Positions 16,686 to 24,509 of a DNA stretch of 27,666 nucleotides are shown in pieces. The DNA is taken from assembly GCA_045540815.1 (NCBI GenBank), contig JAZQHY010000049.1:1-27666 (forward strand), in the 5' to 3' direction. This stretch comes from JAZQHR01 sp045540815. Its GTDB lineage: Bacteria > Bacillota > Clostridia > UMGS1810. Numbering within the stretch: position 1 is the first letter of the stretch; every line of letters begins with the position of its first letter. The translations under genes and the position numbers were made by a program. The notes beneath the pieces are model-generated. The model saw nothing but the letters and a program-made list of their open reading frames with translations, was not told the origin of the DNA and ran no database searches.

Positions 16686-16713
16686 TTGCATTTATATTAT
16701 TGTATGGTATAAT
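16686..16713 (+). promoter_or_regulatory. Promoter of the small membrane protein operon
   Basis: TTGCAT (16686-16691), 16-bp spacer, TATAAT (16708-16713), with TGG extended -10. It begins right at the end of the preceding terminator. Confidence 0.78.
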
Positions 16714-16748
16714 TTAGATGTAAATCTAATGAAACGGAGGGCGCTTTT

Positions 16749-17003
16749 ATGAAGAAAAACAAATGGTATTATTGGTTAATCTTTGCTTTGATTTGGATTA
16801 TAGCAGGTGTGGTCAATTATTTTGATGGCAGAGATAATTATTTCCTGTTTCAGATTGTGATTTTTCTTGCACTCGCACCTTGCCAATACATCTGTGATAA
16901 ATATGGCGAAAAAGGTAAGAAGGTATTTAAATATATTTGCATAGGCGTGATTGTGCTTTGCGTTGTGTATTTGGGCGTAATAAGCTATAATGCATTAAAA
17001 TAA
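16749..17003 (+). CDS. Small membrane protein, unrecognised (84 aa)
   Basis: An 84-residue protein with three hydrophobic stretches (about residues 8-24, 31-46, 60-80) and basic flanks (MKKNK at the start, KYGEKGKKVFK before the last helix). I do not recognise the family. GGAGG (16736-16740) lies 8 nt before the ATG, and a good promoter precedes it, so it is a real gene. It is followed after 12 nt by a gene for a membrane-anchored surface protein on the same strand, suggesting the two products work at the same membrane. Confidence 0.8.
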   Translation: MKKNKWYYWLIFALIWIIAGVVNYFDGRDNYFLFQIVIFLALAPCQYICDKYGEKGKKVFKYICIGVIVLCVVYLGVISYNALK

Positions 17004-17015
17004 GGGGATATTAAA

Positions 17016-18053
17016 ATGAAAAAGTTAATTGGCTTAATATGTTTTGCTGTGGCTCTATTAGTGGCAGTATCGGTATTTGCAGGCTCGATAGATGTCGATT
17101 TGCTTTCCGACGATAAGGCGTTGGTGTTTGTTGGCGTGGTTGATGATTTTACAATTACAGATGAGGAAGAAGATTATCCAAGTACCGAATATTTGGTGAC
17201 TATAACACCTAATAAGAAAATAAAAGGCGATGTAGTTGTTGACAAATCAATGAAATTCGAAGAAGTAAGAACAGGAAAGCTTAAACTTCAAAAGAATACA
17301 AAGTATTTGTTTGGCTATATGTCGGATGATTTGTATATTTGGGAGCTTGAATCATATAATGATTTGTTCGATTGGGAGCTGGATGATTATACTAAGGAAA
17401 GCATTATTCTCAAAGAAAGACACAATGATTCTATTTCAGGTGGTATGCAGGCTTTGCTAAATGATGGTGCTTTTGCTATAGCTGAAAATGAACGTTCAAC
17501 AATAGGTAATCAGATAAGCTTTGTAGAATATTTGTATAAAAAGCCATCTTTGTCAAGCTCAGCCATAGAAAAAGTAACCCTTCGTTATCAGGATGAATTA
17601 TATGAAGTAGATAAAGATAATTTCCTCAAAATTGCAGAGAAAATTTTGATTACTAACGTGAAAAATGAAGAGCTTCACGATATGGTAGCAAAACCAAAGC
17701 AACCAGACCCTTATAAAACAAATTTATATGTTGAACTTTTGGGCGCAAATGACGAGATTGTTTATTATGGTGCTGTATCAAGATTTGGTGAGGTTGATAG
17801 ATATAATTTGGCGATGGGCAGGCTTATGGTAAAAGATTATGAAATGAAAAAAGAGGACTTGTCAAAGCTATATTTACTTCTTCCTGATGATGTGCAAAAG
17901 GATATAAAAATACCTGAAGGCTTTCCTGACAACAAGCCGTTAGAACTTCCTGCTGTTCCTAAAAAGACCTATACTGGTTGGGTTATAAGCGGGGCTGTGT
18001 TAGTTTTTGTGATTGCATTTTTAGTAGGTTTTGGTGTTCGAAGAAGAAAATAA
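17016..18053 (+). CDS. Secreted, C-terminally membrane-anchored protein, unrecognised (345 aa)
   Basis: A 345-residue protein with an N-terminal signal peptide (MKKLIGLICFAVALLVAVSVFA, likely cleavage near VFA/GS), a large charged extracytoplasmic region (about 24-318), and a C-terminal hydrophobic segment (WVISGAVLVFVIAFLVGFGV) ending in RRRK. This end resembles a sortase-type or simple C-terminal anchor, but there is no LPxTG; LPAVP and TYTG precede the helix. Residues 28-130 contain beta-rich segments (VFVGVVDDF, EYLVTITPNKKIKG, KNTKYLFGY) that might form a small beta domain. Family and function are not recognised. RBS AGGGGA precedes the ATG. No terminator is visible before the next promoter. 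Confidence 0.82.
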   Translation: MKKLIGLICFAVALLVAVSVFAGSIDVDLLSDDKALVFVGVVDDFTITDEEEDYPSTEYLVTITPNKKIKGDVVVDKSMKFEEVRTGKLKLQKNTKYLFGYMSDDLYIWELESYNDLFDWELDDYTKESIILKERHNDSISGGMQALLNDGAFAIAENERSTIGNQISFVEYLYKKPSLSSSAIEKVTLRYQDELYEVDKDNFLKIAEKILITNVKNEELHDMVAKPKQPDPYKTNLYVELLGANDEIVYYGAVSRFGEVDRYNLAMGRLMVKDYEMKKEDLSKLYLLLPDDVQKDIKIPEGFPDNKPLELPAVPKKTYTGWVISGAVLVFVIAFLVGFGVRRRK

Positions 18054-18083
18054 ATAGTCGGAAACTAAAGCTGTTATCTCACC

Positions 18084-18112
18084 TTGACAAACTGCCAAAA
18101 ATATGGTATTCT
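18084..18112 (+). promoter_or_regulatory. Promoter of the T-box/pheST operon
   Basis: TTGACA (18084-18089), 17-bp spacer, TATTCT (18107-18112), with TGG extended -10 at 18104-18106. Confidence 0.83.
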
Positions 18113-18120
18113 AATTCTTA

Positions 18121-18360
18121 AGTGATGAAGGCGTGTAAGTAGCGCTCGTATGACGCATTTAGAGAGTGGGTATCGTTGGCTGTGAGTACCCTTGATAGTA
18201 CGGGAAGTGAATTTCAGCGTTGGAGCTTTCTGCGAAAGCGAGGATTTAAGCAGAGTGATGTGTCACACGCAATTGGCATAAAAAGAGCAGAAAAGTTATT
18301 TTCTGAATTTGGGTGGTACCGCGGGTATATGTGCTCGTCCCTTGTGGGGCGAGCTTTTTT
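18121..18360 (+). ncRNA. T-box leader, phenylalanine-specific
   Basis: The antiterminator carries the canonical 14-nt T-box TGGGTGGTACCGCG (18310-18323). Stem I shows AGAGAG (18161-18166) and an apical hairpin GGGTA/TACCC (18168-18172 with 18187-18191). The specifier loop contains GAATTTCA, giving codon TTC (Phe) at 18213-18215. A terminator follows: 9-bp stem 18333-18341 with 18346-18354, TTGT loop, then six Ts. The variable base after TGG is T, which matches an A discriminator on the tRNA, as expected for tRNA-Phe. Uncharged tRNA-Phe should stabilise the antiterminator and switch on pheS and pheT. An open frame inside it (18176-18382) is not a gene. Confidence 0.95.
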
Positions 18361-18403
18361 ATTTGTTCATTGCTCGCAATAAATATAGAAAGGAAATAGA
18401 AAA

Positions 18404-19456
18404 ATGTCAGACAAAACATTGGAACTTAAAGAAAAGCTTTTATCAGAGCTTGAAAAAGTACAGACTATGCCTGAGCTTGAGGAAATACGAGTAGCATACC
18501 TCGGCAAAAAGGGTAGTATTACAGAGCTTTTAAAGGATATGAAAAACCTTTCAAACGAAGAAAAGAAAACGTTTGGTCAGGCGGTAAATATTCTTAAAAA
18601 TGAGGCTGCAAATGCTATAGCTGAAAAGCAGGAAGAAATAAAGCTAAAGGAGATAGAGCGCGAAAACAGCTTAATGCCTGAGTTTGACGTGTCTATGCCG
18701 GTGAACTTAGAGAGAGGTTCATATCATCCTATCACACTTGTTCAGCGTCAGTGTGAAAAGATATTTAAATCAATGGGATTTAACGTAGAGGATTACTCTG
18801 AGATAGTTACCGACTACGAGTGCTTTGAGGCGCTAAACATTCCTAAGCATCACCCTGCAAGAGATATGCAGGATACTTACTATCTTGAAAATGGTCAGCT
18901 TCTAAAGTCGCATACATCTGCGGCACAGAATGCTATTTATAAAAAATACAAAGATGCCCTTATAAACGAAGGTAAGCCTATTAAGGCTATATTCCCTGGC
19001 AGATGCTTTAGAAACGAAGCAACTGATGCCAACCACGAAAATACATTCTTCCAGATGGAAGGCGTAATGGTTGACAAAGACATTTCTATATCAAACCTTA
19101 TATTCTTTATGAAAAATATGCTTTCAGAGGTGTTTGAAAGAGATGTTAAGGTGCGCCTAAGACCTGGTTTCTTCCCGTTTGTCGAGCCTGGTTTTGAGCT
19201 TGATATAAACTGCCTTATCTGTGGCGGTGAAGGTTGCCCATCTTGTAAGCATTCAGGGTGGCTTGAGCTTTGCCCATGCGGTATGATTCACCCAGAGGTG
19301 CTAAAAGCAGGTGGCATTGACCCAGAAGAGTACACAGGTTTTGCATTTGGTCTTGGCCTTACAAGACTTGCAATGATGAAATACAAGGTTAAAGATATCC
19401 GTGATTTAAATAGCGGAAATCTTAAAACTCTTGATCAGTTTACGTTTGACGAATAA
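18404..19456 (+). CDS. pheS: Phenylalanyl-tRNA synthetase alpha subunit
   Basis: A 350-residue catalytic subunit of the alpha2-beta2 enzyme that charges tRNA-Phe. An N-terminal coiled coil (about 1-85) is followed by the class II catalytic core, with motif 2 PGRCFRNEATDANHENTFFQ (about residue 200) and motif 3 GFAFGLGLTRLAMMKY (about 310-325). A cysteine-rich stretch INCLICGGEGCPSCKHSGW (near 264-282) is commonly seen in bacterial PheS; here the following segment reads LELCPCGMIHP, with two more cysteines than the usual EILGAGM wording. AAAGGAA precedes the ATG. It lies directly behind the Phe T-box and 18 nt before pheT. Confidence 0.97.
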   Translation: MSDKTLELKEKLLSELEKVQTMPELEEIRVAYLGKKGSITELLKDMKNLSNEEKKTFGQAVNILKNEAANAIAEKQEEIKLKEIERENSLMPEFDVSMPVNLERGSYHPITLVQRQCEKIFKSMGFNVEDYSEIVTDYECFEALNIPKHHPARDMQDTYYLENGQLLKSHTSAAQNAIYKKYKDALINEGKPIKAIFPGRCFRNEATDANHENTFFQMEGVMVDKDISISNLIFFMKNMLSEVFERDVKVRLRPGFFPFVEPGFELDINCLICGGEGCPSCKHSGWLELCPCGMIHPEVLKAGGIDPEEYTGFAFGLGLTRLAMMKYKVKDIRDLNSGNLKTLDQFTFDE

Positions 19457-19474
19457 GGAAGGGGGAGAAGAATT

Positions 19475-21835
19475 ATGTTTTTATCTATGAACTGGATATC
19501 AGACTTTGTTGACCTAACAGGTCTTGATAAGATGGAACTTATAAATAAATTTTCTCTATCAACTGCAGAGGTTGAAAACGAGATATTCTTTAAGGGTAGC
19601 GATTTATCAGGCATAGTAGTTGCCGAGATTAAATCAGTAGAAGACCACCCTGAATCAAAAAAGCTTCACCTTCTAAAAGTTGACGCAGGTGACGGCGAGC
19701 TTACAGACGTTGTGTGCGGTGCGCCAAACGTAAGAGTTGGTATGAAAACTGCATTTGCAAAAGTTGGTGCTAAAATAGGTGAAATAGAAATCACACCTAG
19801 AAAACTTGCAGGCTACACATCAAATGGTATGTGCTGTTCTGAAAAAGAACTTGGCATCAGCGACAGCCACGAAGGTATAATGGACATTACCGACGACGTA
19901 GCAAATGGTACAGATTTAAAGAGCATTTATGAAATAGACGATATTATATTTGAGGTGGATAATAAATCTCTTACTAACCGACCTGACCTATGGGGACATT
20001 ACGGTATAGCAAGAGAATTTGCCGCTATAGCGGGCAGAGAATTAAAACCTCTTGATACAGTAGATTTGTCAAAATATGACGCTCTTCCAAAGGTTGATTT
20101 GAAAATTGAAGATAACCTTTGCCAGAGATACTCTTGCTTACAGGTAGAAAATATAAATGTTCACACAAGCCCTGTGAATATGCGTATAAGACTTTTCTAC
20201 TGCGGTATGAGGTCTATAAATTTCCTTGCCGACCTTACAAACTATTTGATGCTTGAAATGGGTCAGCCAATGCACGCATTTGACTCAAGAAAAGTGGAAA
20301 AAATAAGAATTAAACGATTCGATAAACCATTTGAATTTGAAACTCTTGACGGCATAAAGAGAAATATCGACGAAAACACACTTATGATATGTAATGGCGA
20401 TAACCCTGTTGCTATCGCAGGTATTATGGGCGGTCTTGACTCGGAAATAGTAGAGGACACAACTACACTTACACTTGAGTCTGCTACATTTGATGCTACA
20501 TCTATCCGTAAATCAACTGTTAGACTTGCGCACAGAACAGATGCATCAATGCGTTATGAAAAATGCCTTGACCCTGAAATGACCGTTCCTGCTATCGCAA
20601 GATTTGTAAAACTTCTTACAGACACAGATGCAGGCGTAAAGGTTGTTTCTTCGCTTACTGATGAGTATGCATTTAAATATGATACTATAAGCCTTGAATT
20701 TGACAAGAAATTTGTTGACAAATACACAGGTATCGAGATTTCAAACGAGGCAATAGTTAAAACTCTTACTGCACTTGGATTTGGTGTTGAAAATACAGGC
20801 GATAACTTTAAAGTTGTAGTTCCAAGCCACAGAGCGACTAAAGACGTAACTATAAAAGCCGATATCATCGAAGAAATCACACGTATTTACGGTTATGACA
20901 ATTTTGACATTCATACAGCAAGCGCACCGCTTTACCCTGTACGTGAGGCAGTTGAAAAAACACTTGAGGATAACATAAAAGATATCCTTGTTAAACGTTA
21001 TTCAATGCATGAACTACACTCTTATGTGTGGGCGTACTACGATGAGTATAAGGCGCTTGGTATAGAGGTTGAAGAAAATATCAAGCTTGCATGTGCATCA
21101 AATCCTAACATAGAAACTATAAGAAAATCCATCGTTCCTACACAGCTTTGTCAGGTTAAGTATAATACTAATTACGCACCTGAATTTAAGGTGTTTGAAA
21201 TAGGTAGAGTGGTAGAAGGACTTAAAGAAGATAACCTTTGCAACGAGAGAAAGAAACTTTGCATTACTCTATACTCAAAGCTTAAAGATATGCAGAGTGT
21301 GTACTTTGAACTTCGTGATATTCTTGCAGTGTTGGCAGATGAATTAAAGCACGAACCACTTTCTTTTGAAAAGATTGAAAGCACTCATTCTTATCAGCAT
21401 CCAAAGAACCTAAATGCAATATACTGCGCAGGCAAAAAGATTGGCGAGATGGGCATAGTAAATTCTGTTGTTTCAAAGAAAATTGATAAAAAGGCAAACA
21501 TCGTATATGCAGAAATCGACGTAACAGATTTTGCTGAAATAAAAAATGCAAGTATCACTTATGCAGAGCCTTCTCGTTTCCCTGAAATGGAAATAGACTT
21601 GTCGTTTGTTACTGATAAATATGCTCCGATTGGCAAGGCTATTAAAAAAGCAAACTGTGAGCTTATTAAAAATGTAAGTGTTACAGACGTGTACCAAGAC
21701 GAAAACGGCAAATCTATCACTGTAAGAATGGTATTCTCTCACCCTGAAAGAACTCTTACAAAAGAAGAAGTTGCTGTAGTAACAGATGGAATTATAGCTA
21801 CCCTTGAAAAAGAAGGAATAGCACTAAAAGGTTAA
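19475..21835 (+). CDS. pheT: Phenylalanyl-tRNA synthetase beta subunit
   Basis: A 786-residue beta subunit, normal length. Domains in order: N-terminal EMAP/tRNA-binding domain (about 40-150; VVAEIKSVEDHPESKKLHLLKVD), B3/B4 editing region (about 200-380; LADLTNYLMLEMGQPMHAFD), B5 domain (about 395-480), a degenerate class II core, and the C-terminal anticodon-binding FDX-ACB domain (about 695-786; SRFPEMEIDLSFV). AAGGAAGGGGGAG, which starts within the stop region of pheS, precedes the ATG. It partners PheS under T-box control. Confidence 0.97.
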   Translation: MFLSMNWISDFVDLTGLDKMELINKFSLSTAEVENEIFFKGSDLSGIVVAEIKSVEDHPESKKLHLLKVDAGDGELTDVVCGAPNVRVGMKTAFAKVGAKIGEIEITPRKLAGYTSNGMCCSEKELGISDSHEGIMDITDDVANGTDLKSIYEIDDIIFEVDNKSLTNRPDLWGHYGIAREFAAIAGRELKPLDTVDLSKYDALPKVDLKIEDNLCQRYSCLQVENINVHTSPVNMRIRLFYCGMRSINFLADLTNYLMLEMGQPMHAFDSRKVEKIRIKRFDKPFEFETLDGIKRNIDENTLMICNGDNPVAIAGIMGGLDSEIVEDTTTLTLESATFDATSIRKSTVRLAHRTDASMRYEKCLDPEMTVPAIARFVKLLTDTDAGVKVVSSLTDEYAFKYDTISLEFDKKFVDKYTGIEISNEAIVKTLTALGFGVENTGDNFKVVVPSHRATKDVTIKADIIEEITRIYGYDNFDIHTASAPLYPVREAVEKTLEDNIKDILVKRYSMHELHSYVWAYYDEYKALGIEVEENIKLACASNPNIETIRKSIVPTQLCQVKYNTNYAPEFKVFEIGRVVEGLKEDNLCNERKKLCITLYSKLKDMQSVYFELRDILAVLADELKHEPLSFEKIESTHSYQHPKNLNAIYCAGKKIGEMGIVNSVVSKKIDKKANIVYAEIDVTDFAEIKNASITYAEPSRFPEMEIDLSFVTDKYAPIGKAIKKANCELIKNVSVTDVYQDENGKSITVRMVFSHPERTLTKEEVAVVTDGIIATLEKEGIALKG

Positions 21836-21846
21836 TGAAAATAAAT

Positions 21847-21882
21847 AAAGACTTGTTCAAACTGAACAAGTCTTTTTCTTTT
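21847..21882. terminator. Terminator between convergent pheT and mgtE
   Basis: A 13-bp perfect stem AAAGACTTGTTCA/TGAACAAGTCTTT followed by TTCTTTTTT. Strong for pheT; the - strand tail (TTTATTTATTTT) may also serve mgtE. Confidence 0.9.
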
Positions 21883-23256
21883 TTAAAATACTATAAATCT
21901 AGTTGCTATACCAAAGTATATAACAAGTGATATCGCATCAACCACAGTTGTGATAAACGGGCTTGCCATAACGGCAGGGTCAAAGCCTACACGTTTTGCA
22001 AGGATAGGGAGTGAGCAACCAACTATCTTTGCAAGAATTACTGTTGCGGCAAGTGATGCACATACAATAAGTGAAATTATAACAGGGTCTTGACCTGATG
22101 CTATTATATCACCTTTGTCTATTAGCATCATTTTTACAAAGTTAGCAAGTGCTAAAACTATCGCACATACTATGGAAACTCTAAGCTCTTTCCAGATGAT
22201 TTTTAATATATCGCCCATTTTTACATCACCTAGCGATAAGCTACGGATTATAGTAACTGATGACTGACCACCTGCGTTACCGCCAGTACCCATTAGCATA
22301 GGTATGAAAGCTGTAAGTATTACACACGATGCAAGCGAATTTTCAAATGAGCTTATTATTTTTCCTGTAAATGTTGATGACACCATTAGTAAGAGTAGCC
22401 ACGGAATACGATTTTTAAATGTTTCAAATATCCCTGTTTTAAGGTATGTCTTTTCTGATGGCAGCATCGCAGCGATTTTTTCGATATCCTCGGTATTTTC
22501 TTCCTGAATGACATCTAACGCGTCATCGATAGTTACTATGCCGACAAGTCTTTCTTCGTTGTCTACTACAGGGAGAGCAAGAAGGTCGTATTTGTCAAAT
22601 TTATTTGCAACCTCTTCTTTATCTTCAAGAGTGTTTGCAAATATAATATTTGTTTCCATTAAATCTTCAATCGTAGCATCACTATCTGATAGAAGAAGTT
22701 GTTTAACTGTAACTATACCGAGTAGTTTTCGGTTAACATCTGTTACATAACAGGTGTAAATTGTTTCTTTATCGACACCTACCTGACGTATTTTTTTAAA
22801 CGCATCTTTAACAGTTAAAGTCTTTTTAAGACTAACATATTCAGGTGTCATTATGCTACCGGCACTGTCCTTTGGATACTTTAAAAGCTCGTTTATGCTT
22901 TTACGAGCATCTGGAGTAGAGTGGTTAAGTATTCTTTTTACCACATTTGCCGGCATTTCTTCTATAAGGTCAACTGTATCGTCAAGATAGAGTTCGTCAA
23001 GCACTTCTTTAAGCTCACGGTCGCTAAATGACCTTATAAGGATTTCCTGCTTGTCAGGATCCATTTCTACAAATGTTTCTGCCGCTTCTTCCTTTGGCAG
23101 AAGTCTGAATATAACTATAAGCTGTTCAGGGCTTAAATCTTCAAACAGCACAGCAATATCGGCAGGGTTAAGGTCTAATAACAGAGCCTTTAGCGAGTTG
23201 TAGTTTCTTTCTTCGAGAAGTTTTTCTATCTGCTCGAAAAGTGTTAATTCGTCCAT
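21883..23256 (-). CDS. mgtE: Magnesium transporter MgtE
   Basis: A 457-residue Mg2+ channel/transporter of standard layout: N-terminal helical MgtE_N domain (about 5-130), a tandem CBS pair (about 135-255) that senses cytoplasmic Mg2+, and five transmembrane helices (about 280-455). Conserved pore segments GTGGNAGGQSSVTIIR (about 350) and DPAVMASPFITTVVDA (about 425) are present. AGGAGG (23263-23268, complement) precedes the ATG. That ribosome site can pair with upstream sequence, and the leader contains a small reading frame, so expression is probably controlled at translation. I see no M-box. Confidence 0.95.
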   Translation of the reverse strand: MDELTLFEQIEKLLEERNYNSLKALLLDLNPADIAVLFEDLSPEQLIVIFRLLPKEEAAETFVEMDPDKQEILIRSFSDRELKEVLDELYLDDTVDLIEEMPANVVKRILNHSTPDARKSINELLKYPKDSAGSIMTPEYVSLKKTLTVKDAFKKIRQVGVDKETIYTCYVTDVNRKLLGIVTVKQLLLSDSDATIEDLMETNIIFANTLEDKEEVANKFDKYDLLALPVVDNEERLVGIVTIDDALDVIQEENTEDIEKIAAMLPSEKTYLKTGIFETFKNRIPWLLLLMVSSTFTGKIISSFENSLASCVILTAFIPMLMGTGGNAGGQSSVTIIRSLSLGDVKMGDILKIIWKELRVSIVCAIVLALANFVKMMLIDKGDIIASGQDPVIISLIVCASLAATVILAKIVGCSLPILAKRVGFDPAVMASPFITTVVDAISLVIYFGIATRFIVF

Positions 23257-23260
23257 AATC

Positions 23261-23289
23261 GTCCTCCTTATTTTGTTTTGGGTAGGACA
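23261..23289 (-). promoter_or_regulatory. Hairpin that can hide the mgtE ribosome binding site
   Basis: On the - strand UGUCCU (23289-23284) can pair with AGGACG (23265-23260), which includes part of the AGGAGG site. GUGUCC (23290-23285) can instead pair with GGACGC at the start of the upstream small frame (23392-23387), six pairs with one G-U. The two pairings exclude each other. Seen by eye, not by folding software. Confidence 0.5.
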
Positions 23290-23301
23290 CGAACGACAAA
23301 A

Positions 23302-23394
23302 TCAATATATACTAGGCAAAACAAACGCATTTTCGTGCAAGCCTTGGTATATATTCATTTTGCTATTCGGCCCGGCACTACTGCCTGCGTCCAT
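23302..23394 (-). CDS. Putative 30-residue leader peptide of mgtE
   Basis: ATG at 23394 preceded by GAGGTG (23406-23401, complement) with 7-8 nt spacing, and TGA at 23304-23302, 45 nt before mgtE. The peptide begins MDAGSSAGPNSK and ends FVLPSIY; it has no signal or membrane segment and is not rich in acidic residues or proline like the enterobacterial MgtL leader. Its 5' half is distinctly richer in G+C than its surroundings, with a small GGCA/TGCC hairpin (centred near 23382). Its 3' half forms a long hairpin (23305-23354). It lies within the mgtE transcript predicted from the promoter at 23443-23471. I do not recognise it; it could be a control frame or a conserved RNA that happens to be open. 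Confidence 0.5.
   Translation of the reverse strand: MDAGSSAGPNSKMNIYQGLHENAFVLPSIY
23305..23354 (-). promoter_or_regulatory. Long hairpin inside the mgtE leader
   Basis: On the - strand AUAUAUAC-CA-AGGC (23354-23341) pairs with GCCU-A-GUAUAUAU (23317-23305), with a small internal loop CA/A. The enclosed loop can form a minor GCA/UGC hairpin. The 3' arm ends exactly next to the stop codon of the small frame, so a translating ribosome would open the structure. No U-run follows, so it is not a plain terminator. Confidence 0.6.
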
Positions 23395-23442
23395 TTTGTT
23401 CACCTCTCAATTTAATATTATTTTAAATCATTACCACATTTA

Positions 23443-23471
23443 AGGATACAACTAAATTTTATCTTTGTCAA
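23443..23471 (-). promoter_or_regulatory. Promoter of the mgtE leader transcript
   Basis: On the - strand: TTGACA (23471-23466), 17-bp spacer, TATCCT (23448-23443). The -35 matches consensus perfectly; the -10 is weak. Transcription would start near 23436, giving a leader of about 180 nt before mgtE. Confidence 0.6.
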
Positions 23472-23478
23472 CAAAAAA

Positions 23479-23604
23479 TTACCTTTCGCTTACTGTTTTT
23501 TGAATGGTTTCAGAAAAAATAAAATCGTCTAAGTCTTCGATAGTCGTTGATATATCTTCTGCTGGTTTTGTTAGAGATAAAGTATTTTCTAATACATCTT
23601 CCAT
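23479..23604 (-). CDS. Small acidic protein, unrecognised (41 aa)
   Basis: A 41-codon frame with a strong GGAGG site 8-9 nt before its ATG and a TAA stop. The product starts MEDVLENTLSLTKPAED, contains the acidic stretch IEDLDDFIF, and ends TVSER. It is hydrophilic and acidic, with no cysteine or membrane segment. It lies upstream of mgtE on the same strand, separated by the mgtE leader promoter, and divergent from the nucleotidyltransferase gene. A TATAAT is present upstream (- strand, near 23659-23654) but I do not find a well-spaced -35. It may be a short regulatory or accessory protein; no family is recognised. Confidence 0.55.
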   Translation of the reverse strand: MEDVLENTLSLTKPAEDISTTIEDLDDFIFSETIQKTVSER

Positions 23605-23697
23605 AAGGTATTCCTCCGTTTCTTGAAAAATGAAAAATAATGTTCTTGTATTATATGCATTATGTCAATAAATATTTCCAAAGGGCGTATTTTGTTA

Positions 23698-23726
23698 TTG
23701 AAAAAATCTTACAAATGTTGTATAAT
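23698..23726 (+). promoter_or_regulatory. Promoter of the nucleotidyltransferase-CpXC-lepA operon
   Basis: TTGAAA (23698-23703), 17-bp spacer, TATAAT (23721-23726). Confidence 0.85.
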
Positions 23727-23755
23727 AATATAAATATATATAGGGAGAGGTTTGT

Positions 23756-24496
23756 ATGAAGGCGATTATGTTAGTAGCAGGTTATGCAACAAGACTGTAT
23801 CCGCTTACTTTAAATGTGCCAAAGGCGCTTTTGCCTGTTGGTGATAAGGCTATACTCGACTATATTGTCGATGAGGTTATTACTATACCTGAAATAGATG
23901 AAATAGTTGTTGTGAGCAATCACAAGTTTTATGAGCAGTTTGTGGAATGGAAAAATTCTAAAGAAAATGGTGTGAAAATCACTGTGCTTGACGATAATAC
24001 TACCGATGATTCAAATAAGCTTGGTGCTATTGGTGATATGAATTTTGCCATTGATACCTGCGGTATTGATGATGATATAATAGTCCTTGCAGGAGATAAC
24101 CTCTTTAACTACAAGCTTAAAGACGGACATGACTACTTTAAAAGTATAGATAAAGATGTTATTTTTACAAAACAGATTGACTCGGTTGACGACTTAAGAC
24201 GTATGGCAAATGTAGAGCTTGACGAAAACGGAAAGGTTATGTCACTTGTAGAAAAGCCACAAAATCCTAAATCAAATATAGCAGCTTATGCTACATACAT
24301 TTATAAAAAAGAAACACTTCCAATTATAAAGAAATATTTAGATGAGGGTAATAACCCTGATGCACCGGGATTTTTCCCTGCGTACCTTCACAAAATAAAA
24401 GACGTGTATGCTTATAAATTTGACGGTGAGTGTATAGATATCGGTACGCCTGAATCGTACAAGAACGTGTGTGAAAATATAGAAAAATTCTTCTAA
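23756..24496 (+). CDS. Sugar-phosphate nucleotidyltransferase (RmlA-like)
   Basis: A 246-residue enzyme of the NTP-transferase fold, expected to join a sugar-1-phosphate to a nucleoside triphosphate. The N-terminal nucleotide-binding motif AGYATRLYPLTLNVPKALLPVG (about residues 8-29) differs from the usual GxGTRL only in YAT. Other marks are VLAGDNLF (metal-binding Asp near 120), LVEKPQNPKS (near 165) and the C-terminal DIGTPESY. It lacks the C-terminal hexapeptide-repeat acyltransferase domain of GlmU-type enzymes. GGGAGAGG precedes the ATG. It is 13 nt before the CpXC gene. The actual sugar is unknown, and no other nucleotide-sugar gene is nearby. Confidence 0.9.
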   Translation: MKAIMLVAGYATRLYPLTLNVPKALLPVGDKAILDYIVDEVITIPEIDEIVVVSNHKFYEQFVEWKNSKENGVKITVLDDNTTDDSNKLGAIGDMNFAIDTCGIDDDIIVLAGDNLFNYKLKDGHDYFKSIDKDVIFTKQIDSVDDLRRMANVELDENGKVMSLVEKPQNPKSNIAAYATYIYKKETLPIIKKYLDEGNNPDAPGFFPAYLHKIKDVYAYKFDGECIDIGTPESYKNVCENIEKFF

Positions 24497-24509
24497 AACG
24501 GAGGAAACT

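Noticed and set aside
18176..18382. Open frame of 68 codons upstream of pheS
   Set aside because: It lies within the T-box leader and crosses its terminator; the RNA structure explains the sequence.
23257..23440. M-box (ykoK) or yybP-ykoY riboswitch upstream of mgtE
   Set aside because: I looked for the conserved cores of both classes and could not find them; a covariance search would settle it.
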